Source: Flavobacteriales bacterium
GTDB taxonomy: Bacteria; Bacteroidota; Bacteroidia; Flavobacteriales_D; Crocinitomicaceae
Length of the DNA stretch: 8,347 nucleotides
Reading direction: 5' to 3'
Assembly (NCBI GenBank): GCA_947461185.1
Contig: CANHJY010000071.1
Coordinates: forward strand, 1 to 8,347
Made by a program: the position numbers and the translations under genes. Under the pieces are notes generated by a model, which worked only from the letters and a program-made list of their open reading frames with translations, ran no database searches and was not told where the DNA came from. Below are positions 1 through 6,973 of this stretch, piece by piece. The stretch's first letter is position 1; each line of letters opens with the position of its first letter.

Positions 1-1584
1 ATTTCAAGATCAGGTGATGCAGGTTCAACCTGGAGTTCTTTTGTTCCAACTTTACCGGGAACATACGACCCAGCTGGAACTGAAGGTAATTTCCATCCAT
101 TCCACACGGAGTTTGTTATGGCGGAATACTATGATTTGAATTCACAAGACTCTGTTGTATTCATTCCTACAAGAAATTACGCTGTTGGTGATGTCGTTAA
201 AGTGCCAAGTATGGCAACAGGAGATACAATGACTTTCACTGCAACTGATGCACTTTATTTTGATGACACATTAGAATATGATCCAACACTAACAATTAAT
301 GATGTTTCGGTTGTCAATTCTTTAAACAATCAAACAGTATTCTTAGGAAATTACACATGGACTCCATTCGCGAGTGCTTCTGGAACAAATCCTCCTACAA
401 TTGGTGACTCTTTATTAGTTAACTTTCCTACTGGAGCAGATACTGTTGTTGTTGGAAGCATAGGTACTTACGAACATTTTTATGCTCTCAACCCTTCAAC
501 AGGCGAATCATACAGTCTTGGAAACGACACTGTTGCTTTCAACATCTCATGGGACACGCTAGTTGTTCAGGATCCTTATCAATCTTGGTTCTTAATGTAC
601 GTTAATGCCAATGGAGGTGAATTATGGGGTACGCGTAATGCATTAAGATTAGCTTCACCAAATCCAAATTGGGTGATTGTTGCCAAAGGAATTGGTGGGG
701 GAATTTTTAATAGTGTTGATATCGAGTTTAGTAGAGACTTAAACAGATGTTATGTAAGTTCAGGTAATGGCGTTTGGAGAATTGATAATCTAGGAGATGT
801 TTATTCTTCAGATCCAGATTTCGAAACCAAAGCCGGATACCACGGTACAGGACTTAATACCGTTCCGACAGCAACTGATAGAACAAAAATTACAAACACC
901 AATTACGAAGGTATTGCACTGAACCCGAATAATTCGAATGATTTAGTATGTTTTGCAGGATTCGGAGGGACGAATAAAAGATCGTTGAATGCAGGATTGT
1001 CTGCAACTCCTACATTCACCACTTTACCATCTATCCCTGGTTCACCAGCATCTTATGATGGAATTATTGACCGCGATGACGCTGACATTCTTGTTGTTGG
1101 TACATCTGAAGGGGTATGGGTTACTGAAGATGGTGGCGGTTTATGGGAAAATGCTTCTACAGGATTTGATGGGACTCCAGTTTATGAGGTTCGCCAATCA
1201 TGGAGAACATGGGATGAAGGAAACGCTCGTCCAGGAGAGATTTACATTGGAACATTTGGACGTGGAATTTGGAGTACAGCAGCTTATTTAGGAATCGGTG
1301 AAAATACAGCAACTGATGGTTCTAACTTCAAAACTAAATTGAAAACATATCCAAACCCTACAACAGAAAACACAACTTTATCCTTTAACCTTAAGGAAAA
1401 TAGTAATGTTTCCGTTTATGTTTATAGCATAACAGGTAGATTGGTTAAAACGATAAGTGAAAAGAATGTTGCAGCAGGATCTCAATTGTTAACTATAGAT
1501 AGTAATGATTTACCTGATGGCACTTATATTGTTAAACTAATAGCTGGTAAACAAAACGATACAGTGAAGTTTATCAAAATGTAA
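1..1584 (+). CDS. Secreted beta-propeller protein with T9SS type A sorting domain (5'-truncated)
   Basis: The reading frame is open from the first base and gives 527 visible residues, so the gene starts outside the window; the ATG at 118 is an internal methionine, not a start. Two Asp-box (BNR/sortilin-like) motifs are visible: SGDAGSTW near residues 4-11 and TEDGGGLW around nt 1122-1145. The segment GEIYIGTFGRGIWST (about nt 1237-1281) is typical of the last blade of such propellers. From about residue 447 (nt 1339) to the end is a T9SS type A sorting domain: a YPNP motif, alternating beta-strand pattern, SITGRLVK, LPDGTYIVKL and a final KFIKM. In this family the C-terminal domain directs export across the outer membrane and is cleaved or anchored at the surface. 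The protein is therefore probably secreted or surface-exposed. Its substrate or binding partner cannot be told; it could be an adhesin, a glycan-acting protein or a structural protein. Placement as T9SS cargo is secure; the propeller call is good. Confidence 0.88.
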   Translation: MSRSGDAGSTWSSFVPTLPGTYDPAGTEGNFHPFHTEFVMAEYYDLNSQDSVVFIPTRNYAVGDVVKVPSMATGDTMTFTATDALYFDDTLEYDPTLTINDVSVVNSLNNQTVFLGNYTWTPFASASGTNPPTIGDSLLVNFPTGADTVVVGSIGTYEHFYALNPSTGESYSLGNDTVAFNISWDTLVVQDPYQSWFLMYVNANGGELWGTRNALRLASPNPNWVIVAKGIGGGIFNSVDIEFSRDLNRCYVSSGNGVWRIDNLGDVYSSDPDFETKAGYHGTGLNTVPTATDRTKITNTNYEGIALNPNNSNDLVCFAGFGGTNKRSLNAGLSATPTFTTLPSIPGSPASYDGIIDRDDADILVVGTSEGVWVTEDGGGLWENASTGFDGTPVYEVRQSWRTWDEGNARPGEIYIGTFGRGIWSTAAYLGIGENTATDGSNFKTKLKTYPNPTTENTTLSFNLKENSNVSVYVYSITGRLVKTISEKNVAAGSQLLTIDSNDLPDGTYIVKLIAGKQNDTVKFIKM

Positions 1585-1604
1585 TTTGCGATATATAATT
1601 TAGG

Positions 1605-1634
1605 AAAGGCTGTCTTTTTAAGGCAGCCTTTTTT
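1605..1634 (+). terminator. Rho-independent terminator after the T9SS-cargo gene
   Basis: A 12-bp stem is formed by 1605-1616 (AAAGGCTGTCTT) and 1620-1631 (AAGGCAGCCTTT) with one T-G wobble and a 3-base T loop. The right arm runs into six T residues (1629-1634). It starts 20 bases after the stop codon at 1582-1584, as expected for an intrinsic terminator acting on + strand transcription. Confidence 0.9.
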
Positions 1635-1668
1635 ATGTTAATCACTAGGCAAAATCGTATATTAATAA

Positions 1669-1676
1669 TAATTTTG
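1669..1676 (+). promoter_or_regulatory. Bacteroidota-type -7 element for lpdA
   Basis: TAATTTTG matches the Bacteroidota sigma-ABfr -7 consensus TAnnTTTG. It ends 13 bases before the lpdA ATG, and it lies after the preceding terminator, where a promoter is needed. No convincing -33 TTG/TTTG box is seen at the usual 19-21 base spacing, so this is a consensus match only. The inferred leader would be very short. Confidence 0.5.
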
Positions 1677-1689
1677 TAAAAAAAGAAAG

Positions 1690-3093
1690 ATGAAAAGTTT
1701 TGATGTAACAATTATTGGTTCTGGACCTGGAGGATACGTGGCTGCAATTAGATGTGCTCAATTGGGTATGAAAACAGCTATAGTAGAAAAATACGACACT
1801 TTAGGTGGAACATGCCTTAACGTTGGTTGCATCCCTTCAAAGACTTTATTGGATTCTTCAGAACATTTTCATAATGCTGTACACAACTTTAGTGAACATG
1901 GTATAGAAATCAATACCCCAAAAGCTAACATCCAGCAAATGGTGAAACGTAAAAATGATGTCGTTTCACAAACATGCTCAGGCATCAAGTTTTTAATGGA
2001 CAAGAATAAGATTGAAGTTCATCACGGTATCGGTTCATTCATCGATAAAAACTCGATTAATGTTACTGGAAATGACGGCACTTCGACCCAAATATCATCT
2101 AAATACTTTATTATTGCAACCGGTTCTAAACCCAATTTCTTTCCAGGAATGGAACCAGATAAAAAGCGTATTATCACCTCCACTGAAGCGCTCAACATGA
2201 ATGAAATCCCAAAAAAAATGCTCGTAATCGGTGGAGGCGTCATAGGCTTAGAAATGGGATCTGTTTTCAATCGTCTTGGTACAGAAATTCAAGTGATTGA
2301 ATTTGCAAGTAACATTATTCCTACAATGGACGGCAGTCTTGGTAAAGAATTGACAAAAGTTTTGAAGAAGGATGGTTTTAAGTTTTTTATGGAGCATCGC
2401 GTTCAAGGGGTTGTCAATAAAGGAAAAAGTGTTGTTTTGACGGCGCTTAACAAGAAAAATGAGGAGGTTACATTTGAGGCAGATTATTGTCTTGTTTCTG
2501 TTGGAAGAAAACCATTTACAGAAGGATTAAATTTGGAAGCTGCAGGGGTAGTTTTAAACCAACGAGGACAAGTTGAAGTAAACGATCACTTGCAGACGGC
2601 TCAACCACATATCTTCGCTATTGGTGATGTTGTTCGAGGAGCAATGCTTGCGCACAAAGCTGAAGAAGAAGGTGTCTATGTTGCAGAGCAAATTGCGGGT
2701 CAAAAACCACATATCAATTACGATTTAATCCCAGGTGTTGTTTATACATGGCCAGAGGTTGCTGCAGTTGGCAAGACAGAAGAAGAATTGCAGAAGGCTG
2801 GAATTGCATATAAGGTCGGTTCTTTTCCGATTAAAGCATTAGGAAGAGCAAGAGCAAGTATGGATACCGCTGGTTTAATAAAGGTTTTATCAGATCAAAA
2901 TACAGATGAAATACTTGGCGTACACATGATTGGTCCGAGAGTAGCAGATCTCATAATGGAAGCCGTAGTAGCAATGGAATATCGCGCTTCTGCCGAAGAT
3001 ATAGCGAGAATATGTCACCCACACCCTACCTATTCAGAGGCACTAAAAGAAGCAGCTTTGGATGCTACAGAAAAAAGAGCACTTCATATATAA
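1690..3093 (+). CDS. lpdA: Dihydrolipoyl dehydrogenase (E3)
   Basis: This is a cytoplasmic FAD flavoenzyme that reoxidises dihydrolipoamide on the E2 or H-protein subunits of 2-oxoacid dehydrogenase complexes and the glycine cleavage system, passing electrons to NAD+. The 467-residue length is normal for the family. Visible motifs: FAD-binding GSGPGG at 10-15; the redox disulfide GGTCLNVGCIPSK with Cys42 and Cys47; ATGS at 143-146; the NAD-binding GGGVIG at 181-186; the second FAD motif GDVVRG near 312-317; and the C-terminal HPHPTYSEA, whose His445 and Glu450 form the catalytic dyad with the partner subunit. The HPHPTYSEA motif and the CLNVGC spacing favour E3 over glutathione or mercuric reductase. 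The ATG follows an A-rich stretch (AAAAAAAGAAAG) with little Shine-Dalgarno character. It stands alone after a terminator, with no E1/E2 genes adjacent, so it is probably a shared E3 with its own promoter. All catalytic residues are present. Confidence 0.97.
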   Translation: MKSFDVTIIGSGPGGYVAAIRCAQLGMKTAIVEKYDTLGGTCLNVGCIPSKTLLDSSEHFHNAVHNFSEHGIEINTPKANIQQMVKRKNDVVSQTCSGIKFLMDKNKIEVHHGIGSFIDKNSINVTGNDGTSTQISSKYFIIATGSKPNFFPGMEPDKKRIITSTEALNMNEIPKKMLVIGGGVIGLEMGSVFNRLGTEIQVIEFASNIIPTMDGSLGKELTKVLKKDGFKFFMEHRVQGVVNKGKSVVLTALNKKNEEVTFEADYCLVSVGRKPFTEGLNLEAAGVVLNQRGQVEVNDHLQTAQPHIFAIGDVVRGAMLAHKAEEEGVYVAEQIAGQKPHINYDLIPGVVYTWPEVAAVGKTEEELQKAGIAYKVGSFPIKALGRARASMDTAGLIKVLSDQNTDEILGVHMIGPRVADLIMEAVVAMEYRASAEDIARICHPHPTYSEALKEAALDATEKRALHI

Positions 3094-3102
3094 GTTATTT
3101 AC

Positions 3103-5235
3103 TTAATCCTTTACAAGTACCATTTCATCAACTAGATGTTTGGCACCGCTATATATATCCATAACCCATAAAACGTAACGGATATCGACAACAATATTTC
3201 GGCAACGACTTGGATCAAACATGAAATCTGACATGGTACTCTCCCAAGTTCTGTCAAAGTTAAGACCCATCAAATTTCCATTTTCATCAATCACAGGAGA
3301 ACCTGAATTACCGCCTGTTGTATGATTGCTACCAGTAAAACAAACCCATAATTCGCCATCTTGTCCATAATCCCCGTATTCCTTGTTTGCATGCAATTCC
3401 AGCATGCGTGGCAACAATTCAAAATCTGGATTTCCAGTGTTATATTTAGCAATTACACCATCCAAAGTGGTATGCTCCGTGTACATCATTCCGTCTGTTG
3501 GAGCAGAACCCTCTAATTTTCCATAAGTAATTCGCAATGTACTGTTTGCATCTGCCCAGTGTTTTTCATCTGGAAACATGACATACTTTCCTTCAACATA
3601 TAATTTTAATAATTCGGTCATGGTTGCATCAAAAACTTGGAAATTCGTCAAAACATTGTCCCTGTAATCATTCACCACAAAGGAATATAAACTCAATGCT
3701 GGATCTTTTATGGCCTTTTTTAAAGATGATTTTTTAATACCATTCAAAAATGCAAGATACCTTTCCTTATTGGTCAAAATCGATTTATTATATATCAGAT
3801 TCGTTAATTCTTGAATATTTGGATATGTTTCATTGAGTAAAGCATTGTTCTTTCTCGTAAAATATTCTTGAGTTAAAAGTTCAAAAATTTGTTTGTCAAC
3901 ATTAACATCATAATTCTTAAAAAACCCTTCTGCCCCAGTTTTAAGTTTATCAAGTTGAGCGGATAATGTTCCTTTTGCCAAATAATCTTCATAATTAGTC
4001 ACTAAATCATTTATTCCGCGAGCCAACTTGAATAATTCTGGTCCCACACTCAAATATTCTATTGCCAAGGCATTTTCGTATTCCCATTTGCTATCTTTTT
4101 CGACCAAAGCATTTAAATCATCCACAACTTTACCATATAGGTCCTGCCAGTCTACATTTGTAGCTGCTTTAGCCTTGTATTCAAGTTCCCAATCCAATTT
4201 CACTTGAACACCATCTAATCTTTTCAAGCCATCAATTTGACCAATCCATTTTTTGTATGCATTGGCAATACTCGCTTGCTTAGCCGCATATTTAATACGT
4301 ACCTCATCAGAAGCGCGCATTGCCGCATCAATAACGCTCAATGATTTTTCACGCATGGCTATTCTAGCAGGACGTTCTGTATTTATAATAAAATCAAGAT
4401 ATGCGGATGATACATGTTGCTCTGTTTCACCGGGAAAACCGTAAACCATAGTAAAGTCGCCTACGTTTCGATCTTTGAAAGAAATAGGTAGATAATGAAT
4501 TGGCGTATATGGAACATTAGATACTGAATAATCAGCTGGTTTGTTATTTGATCCGGCATAAATTCTGAAAACACTGAAATCGCCAGTGTGTCTTGGCCAT
4601 ACCCAATTGTCTGTATCTCCTCCGAATTTACCAATAGAATTTGGCGGCGTACCAACCAAACGGATATCTTTGAAAACTTCCTTAACAATCATGTAGTAGT
4701 CGTTTCCATAATTAAAAGGTTTAATCTCAGCTTCGTAATGTGAACCTGAAATCGCATTACTTACTAAATTTTTAATATTGGCTTGAATAATAGCTTGACG
4801 TTCTGTTTCTGAATTTACTTCCCAAGAACCTAACAAAGTTGCTGCTGTAACATCCTCTATACGCACAATTCGTGTTGCTGTTAAGCCAGGGTTAGCTAAT
4901 TCTTCCTCATGAGTTTTGGCCCAAAATCCATATTTTAAATAATCGTTCTCCAGTGACGAATGCGATTGAATTTGCGAATAACCACAATGGTGATTGGTTA
5001 AAAGTAATCCTTTAGAAGAAACTAACTCCGCAGTGCATCCACCCCCAAAGTGAATAATTGCATCCTTGAGACTTGAATTGTTAACGCTATAAATTTGTTC
5101 TGCTGTCAATTTCATACCCATTGCTTTCATATCGGACTCAAATGCAGCAATTACAGATGGAATAAGCATCCCCTCCTCAGCCTTAGTAATGGCAGCTGAA
5201 AACAGGAAAATAAAAAAGAAATATTTTTTTAACAT
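3103..5235 (-). CDS. S46-family dipeptidyl-peptidase, DPP11-like (Asp/Glu-specific)
   Basis: This is a 710-residue serine exopeptidase that removes dipeptides from the N terminus of oligopeptides, probably in the periplasm. The N terminus MLKKYFFFIFLFSAAITKA is a signal peptide, with probable cleavage before EEG. The S46 triad is complete: His83 in TNHHCGY, Asp219 in WPRHTGDFS and Ser644 in GGNSGSPV; the substrate N-terminus-binding NW of GDTDNW is also present. Arg662, 18 residues after the catalytic Ser (GLNFDR), is in the place of the Arg that gives Porphyromonas gingivalis DPP11 its acidic P1 preference; DPP7 has Gly there. The middle part (about 250-560) fits the helical cap domain. I chose the ATG at 5235 over an in-frame TTG at 5241, because the ATG begins a standard signal peptide. 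It is convergent with lpdA (9-base gap) and divergent from the membrane-protein gene. The S46 family is certain; the DPP11 subtype rests on one residue plus its context. Confidence 0.93.
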   Translation of the reverse strand: MLKKYFFFIFLFSAAITKAEEGMLIPSVIAAFESDMKAMGMKLTAEQIYSVNNSSLKDAIIHFGGGCTAELVSSKGLLLTNHHCGYSQIQSHSSLENDYLKYGFWAKTHEEELANPGLTATRIVRIEDVTAATLLGSWEVNSETERQAIIQANIKNLVSNAISGSHYEAEIKPFNYGNDYYMIVKEVFKDIRLVGTPPNSIGKFGGDTDNWVWPRHTGDFSVFRIYAGSNNKPADYSVSNVPYTPIHYLPISFKDRNVGDFTMVYGFPGETEQHVSSAYLDFIINTERPARIAMREKSLSVIDAAMRASDEVRIKYAAKQASIANAYKKWIGQIDGLKRLDGVQVKLDWELEYKAKAATNVDWQDLYGKVVDDLNALVEKDSKWEYENALAIEYLSVGPELFKLARGINDLVTNYEDYLAKGTLSAQLDKLKTGAEGFFKNYDVNVDKQIFELLTQEYFTRKNNALLNETYPNIQELTNLIYNKSILTNKERYLAFLNGIKKSSLKKAIKDPALSLYSFVVNDYRDNVLTNFQVFDATMTELLKLYVEGKYVMFPDEKHWADANSTLRITYGKLEGSAPTDGMMYTEHTTLDGVIAKYNTGNPDFELLPRMLELHANKEYGDYGQDGELWVCFTGSNHTTGGNSGSPVIDENGNLMGLNFDRTWESTMSDFMFDPSRCRNIVVDIRYVLWVMDIYSGAKHLVDEMVLVKD

Positions 5236-5254
5236 TGTCAAAAATTTGTGTTTT

Positions 5255-5262
5255 CAAAAGTA
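5255..5262 (-). promoter_or_regulatory. Possible -7 element for the S46 peptidase gene
   Basis: On the minus strand the bases read TACTTTTG, a full match to TAnnTTTG, ending 19 bases before the preferred ATG at 5235. A TTGAC lies 10 bases further upstream, which is too close for a standard -33 box. Consensus match only. Confidence 0.45.
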
Positions 5263-5330
5263 GTCATTTTGTCAATTTAAAGTGGTAAGATTCTGTTGGA
5301 AGAATATAATGATTACTTCAAAAAAAATTA

Positions 5331-5338
5331 GAACTTTG
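5331..5338 (+). promoter_or_regulatory. Possible degenerate -7 element, membrane-protein gene
   Basis: GAACTTTG has one mismatch to TAnnTTTG (G for T at the first position). It ends just 4 bases before the ATG at 5343, the same spacing as the methyltransferase gene at 7630. If used, transcription would begin at or very near the start codon. Confidence 0.3.
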
Positions 5339-5342
5339 CCGT

Positions 5343-5996
5343 ATGGACTTATTAAATTTCATTTTCCGTCTTGGTGTACTTTTCGCTATTTACGGATTCA
5401 TTTGGGCATTGATTGAGCTTGGTCTTGGAATTCTAAGTATGGGATCCAATCGCACGCCATTAGGCGTATATCTTTTCAGAGCGATCAAGTATGTCGTTTT
5501 AGTAGACGTAACCGTTCTCTTTTGTTATAACCTCGAAAACAATCAAATTCAACTTTATAATTTAGGGGTTGCGGGATTGGTTCTCCTCACCTACTTCATT
5601 GGTAAACTGCAAAATCGACAACAACAAGCAGTATTTTTAAATGCATTTGGTTCTGGAATGCCTAATATCAAAAACAATTTCAATCTTCAGGGGGAACTCG
5701 CAGTGATAGGTTTAAGTTTTGGGTTCTTTGTTTTTCTTATTTTCTATCCACAATTTTCTTACAATCCACTTTCTACTTGGTTTCATGAAAGCATATTGAA
5801 TATTGAGGATACACCTATATTCGGTTTCATCTTCAAAATAATTGGATTCTTCTTCTTGTTCAATTTATTATTTAAAATGCTCAATGGATTTGTTTTTCTA
5901 ATTTCAGGAAAACCAATATTTAGTAAGGTATCAAGATTCGGCAAACAAAATAAAGACAACAGTGACGATTTTGATGATTTTGAAGAAATCAACTGA
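5343..5996 (+). CDS. Five-helix membrane protein of unknown function with acidic C-terminal tail
   Basis: I do not recognise the family of this 217-residue protein. Hydrophobic segments lie at about 11-32, 46-63, 72-88, 119-137 and 158-188, so about five membrane helices are likely; the last may be two short ones. There is no cleavable signal peptide: helix 1 begins almost at the N terminus. A polar loop at about 89-118 is rich in Gln and Asn (LQNRQQQAVF, IKNNFNLQG). The C terminus after 189 is soluble, first basic (SKVSRFGKQNK), then strongly acidic (DDFDDFEE, seven acidic residues in the last 13). No catalytic or transport signature is visible. The gene is divergent from the S46 peptidase and overlaps the end of coaE by 8 bases in convergent orientation. 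It is probably real: the hydrophobic pattern is coherent, and a promoter-like sequence sits next to the start. Confidence 0.8.
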   Translation: MDLLNFIFRLGVLFAIYGFIWALIELGLGILSMGSNRTPLGVYLFRAIKYVVLVDVTVLFCYNLENNQIQLYNLGVAGLVLLTYFIGKLQNRQQQAVFLNAFGSGMPNIKNNFNLQGELAVIGLSFGFFVFLIFYPQFSYNPLSTWFHESILNIEDTPIFGFIFKIIGFFFLFNLLFKMLNGFVFLISGKPIFSKVSRFGKQNKDNSDDFDDFEEIN

Positions 5997-6585
5997 CCTG
6001 CTTCTCAACCAATGTTAAGTCTTGAATTATTTTCTCGAGTTGAATAAGAATAGGTTGCTGATTGTCATTTGTAACGATATAATCTGCTAGCGGAGTTTTC
6101 AGATCATCACTCCATTGATTATGGATTCTTTTTAGCACCTCCTCTTTCGATAAGTTGTCTCGTTTCATTACTCTATCTAATCGAATAACTTCTGGGGCAA
6201 TAACAACAATATTTTTATCCAATTTCCGGTAAGCTCCTGTTTCAAATAGAATAGCTGCTTCATTGAATACGACTTTTACTTGCTGTTTTTCAGCCCATTT
6301 ATTGAAATGATTTCTTACTTCCGGATGTATAATGTTATTAATCGTTTCAAGATTTTCAGCGTGATTGAATACGATTTCAGCCAACTTTTTCCTATCAATA
6401 CTATTTTCAGTGCAAATACCTGCTCCAAAATGTTGAACAAGCTTTATTTTGACGTTATGATTGGTTTCAATAATTTTTTTCGCCTCTGTATCAGAATAAA
6501 AAACAGGGTATCCCATTGCCTCAATAACTTTAGCAATGGTGCTTTTCCCGGAACCAATTCCTCCTGTAAGACCTACTTTAAGCAT
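5989..6585 (-). CDS. coaE: Dephospho-CoA kinase
   Basis: This cytoplasmic enzyme carries out the last step of coenzyme A synthesis: ATP-dependent phosphorylation of the 3'-hydroxyl of dephospho-CoA. The 198-residue protein begins with the family's P-loop, GLTGGIGSGKST (residues 5-16). It then shows YSDTEAKKI (Asp32 in the usual substrate-binding position), HPEVRNHF, the core strand VVFNEAAILFETG, the lid-type helix KRDNLSKEEVLKRIHNQ, and the terminal ADYIVTND characteristic of CoaE. It is the third gene of an operon; its ATG follows two tandem TAA codons that end the upstream SiaC-like gene (TAATAAATG), so translation is probably coupled. No separate Shine-Dalgarno is seen. The 3' end overlaps the convergent membrane-protein gene by 8 bases. 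Confidence 0.96.
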   Translation of the reverse strand: MLKVGLTGGIGSGKSTIAKVIEAMGYPVFYSDTEAKKIIETNHNVKIKLVQHFGAGICTENSIDRKKLAEIVFNHAENLETINNIIHPEVRNHFNKWAEKQQVKVVFNEAAILFETGAYRKLDKNIVVIAPEVIRLDRVMKRDNLSKEEVLKRIHNQWSDDLKTPLADYIVTNDNQQPILIQLEKIIQDLTLVEKQVS

Positions 6586-6588
6586 TTA

Positions 6589-6972
6589 TTATAGTTCATC
6601 GACAGCAATCATACTGACAGGGATATTGAGAATAGCTTGATAATCCTCACCAGCCTCGAGCATATCCTCATCATCCTCTTCGTAAAACCAATTGATCTCA
6701 ATTTTGGTTTGGACTCCATTTAATGCCTCCATTTTTTTAAAAAGATCCAACATACTTTTTGAGGAAGAAGTATTGAAATACTCCAACTTTATTTCTACAC
6801 AGGTTTTTTCTTGAGGATTTAGAAAATATCCATCAATCCAATCGTGCAGCGGTTTGAAGAAATCAATTGAATTTTCTGGAATTGATCTTCCTCTTAATGT
6901 TAATAACCCATTGGAAGCAATAAATCGAACTTCGGGGGTTTTGATTGTAGCTTCAATAATTAAATCTTGCAT
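6589..6972 (-). CDS. SiaC-family regulatory phosphoprotein (DUF1987)
   Basis: This 127-residue cytoplasmic protein has the full DUF1987/SiaC pattern: TPEVRF near the N terminus, a GLLTLRGRSIPENS segment (22-35), FFKPLHDWIDGYF (38-50), the hallmark LEYFNTSSSK (63-72) and a strongly acidic WFYEEDDEDMLEAGEDY (95-111). Thr68 in the NTSSSK motif has the same number as the phosphorylated Thr68 of Pseudomonas aeruginosa SiaC. There SiaC is phosphorylated by SiaB, dephosphorylated by SiaA, and activates the diguanylate cyclase SiaD when unphosphorylated. Here the SiaB-like gene is immediately upstream with a one-base gap (TAAAATG), so coupled translation is likely. No cyclase is nearby, so the downstream partner is unknown. 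The family call is strong; the function in this organism is inferred. Confidence 0.92.
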   Translation of the reverse strand: MQDLIIEATIKTPEVRFIASNGLLTLRGRSIPENSIDFFKPLHDWIDGYFLNPQEKTCVEIKLEYFNTSSSKSMLDLFKKMEALNGVQTKIEINWFYEEDDEDMLEAGEDYQAILNIPVSMIAVDEL

Positions 6973-6973
6973 T

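Noticed and set aside
118..1584. ATG at 118 as the start of the T9SS-cargo gene
   Set aside because: The frame is open and coding-like back to base 1, with an Asp-box motif (SGDAGSTW) upstream of this ATG, and no signal peptide follows it. The gene is truncated by the window edge.
1690..3093. Mercuric or glutathione reductase instead of dihydrolipoyl dehydrogenase
   Set aside because: There is no N-terminal heavy-metal domain or C-terminal Cys pair, and the CLNVGC and HPHPTYSEA motifs are those of E3.
3091..3105. Hairpin TAAGT-TATTT-ACTTA between lpdA and the peptidase gene as a terminator
   Set aside because: The stem is only 5 bp with one G-C pair and is not followed by a T-run on either strand.
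4253..4444. Small open frame on the + strand inside the S46 peptidase gene
   Set aside because: It is antisense to a well-supported gene with conserved catalytic motifs, and its translation shows no domain or upstream start signals.
5236..5241. TTG at 5241 as the start of the S46 peptidase
   Set aside because: The ATG two codons later begins a standard signal peptide (MLKKYFFF...). The TTG adds only Met-Thr and nothing supports it.
5290..5305. Inverted repeat ATTCT-GTTGGA-AGAAT upstream of the membrane-protein gene
   Set aside because: Arms of 5 bp with one G-C pair are expected by chance in AT-rich DNA, and its position fits no promoter element.
6280..6594. Open frame of about 104 codons on the + strand opposite coaE
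   Set aside because: It lies entirely on the complement of coaE, reads as the shadow of the P-loop region, and has no promoter or family resemblance.
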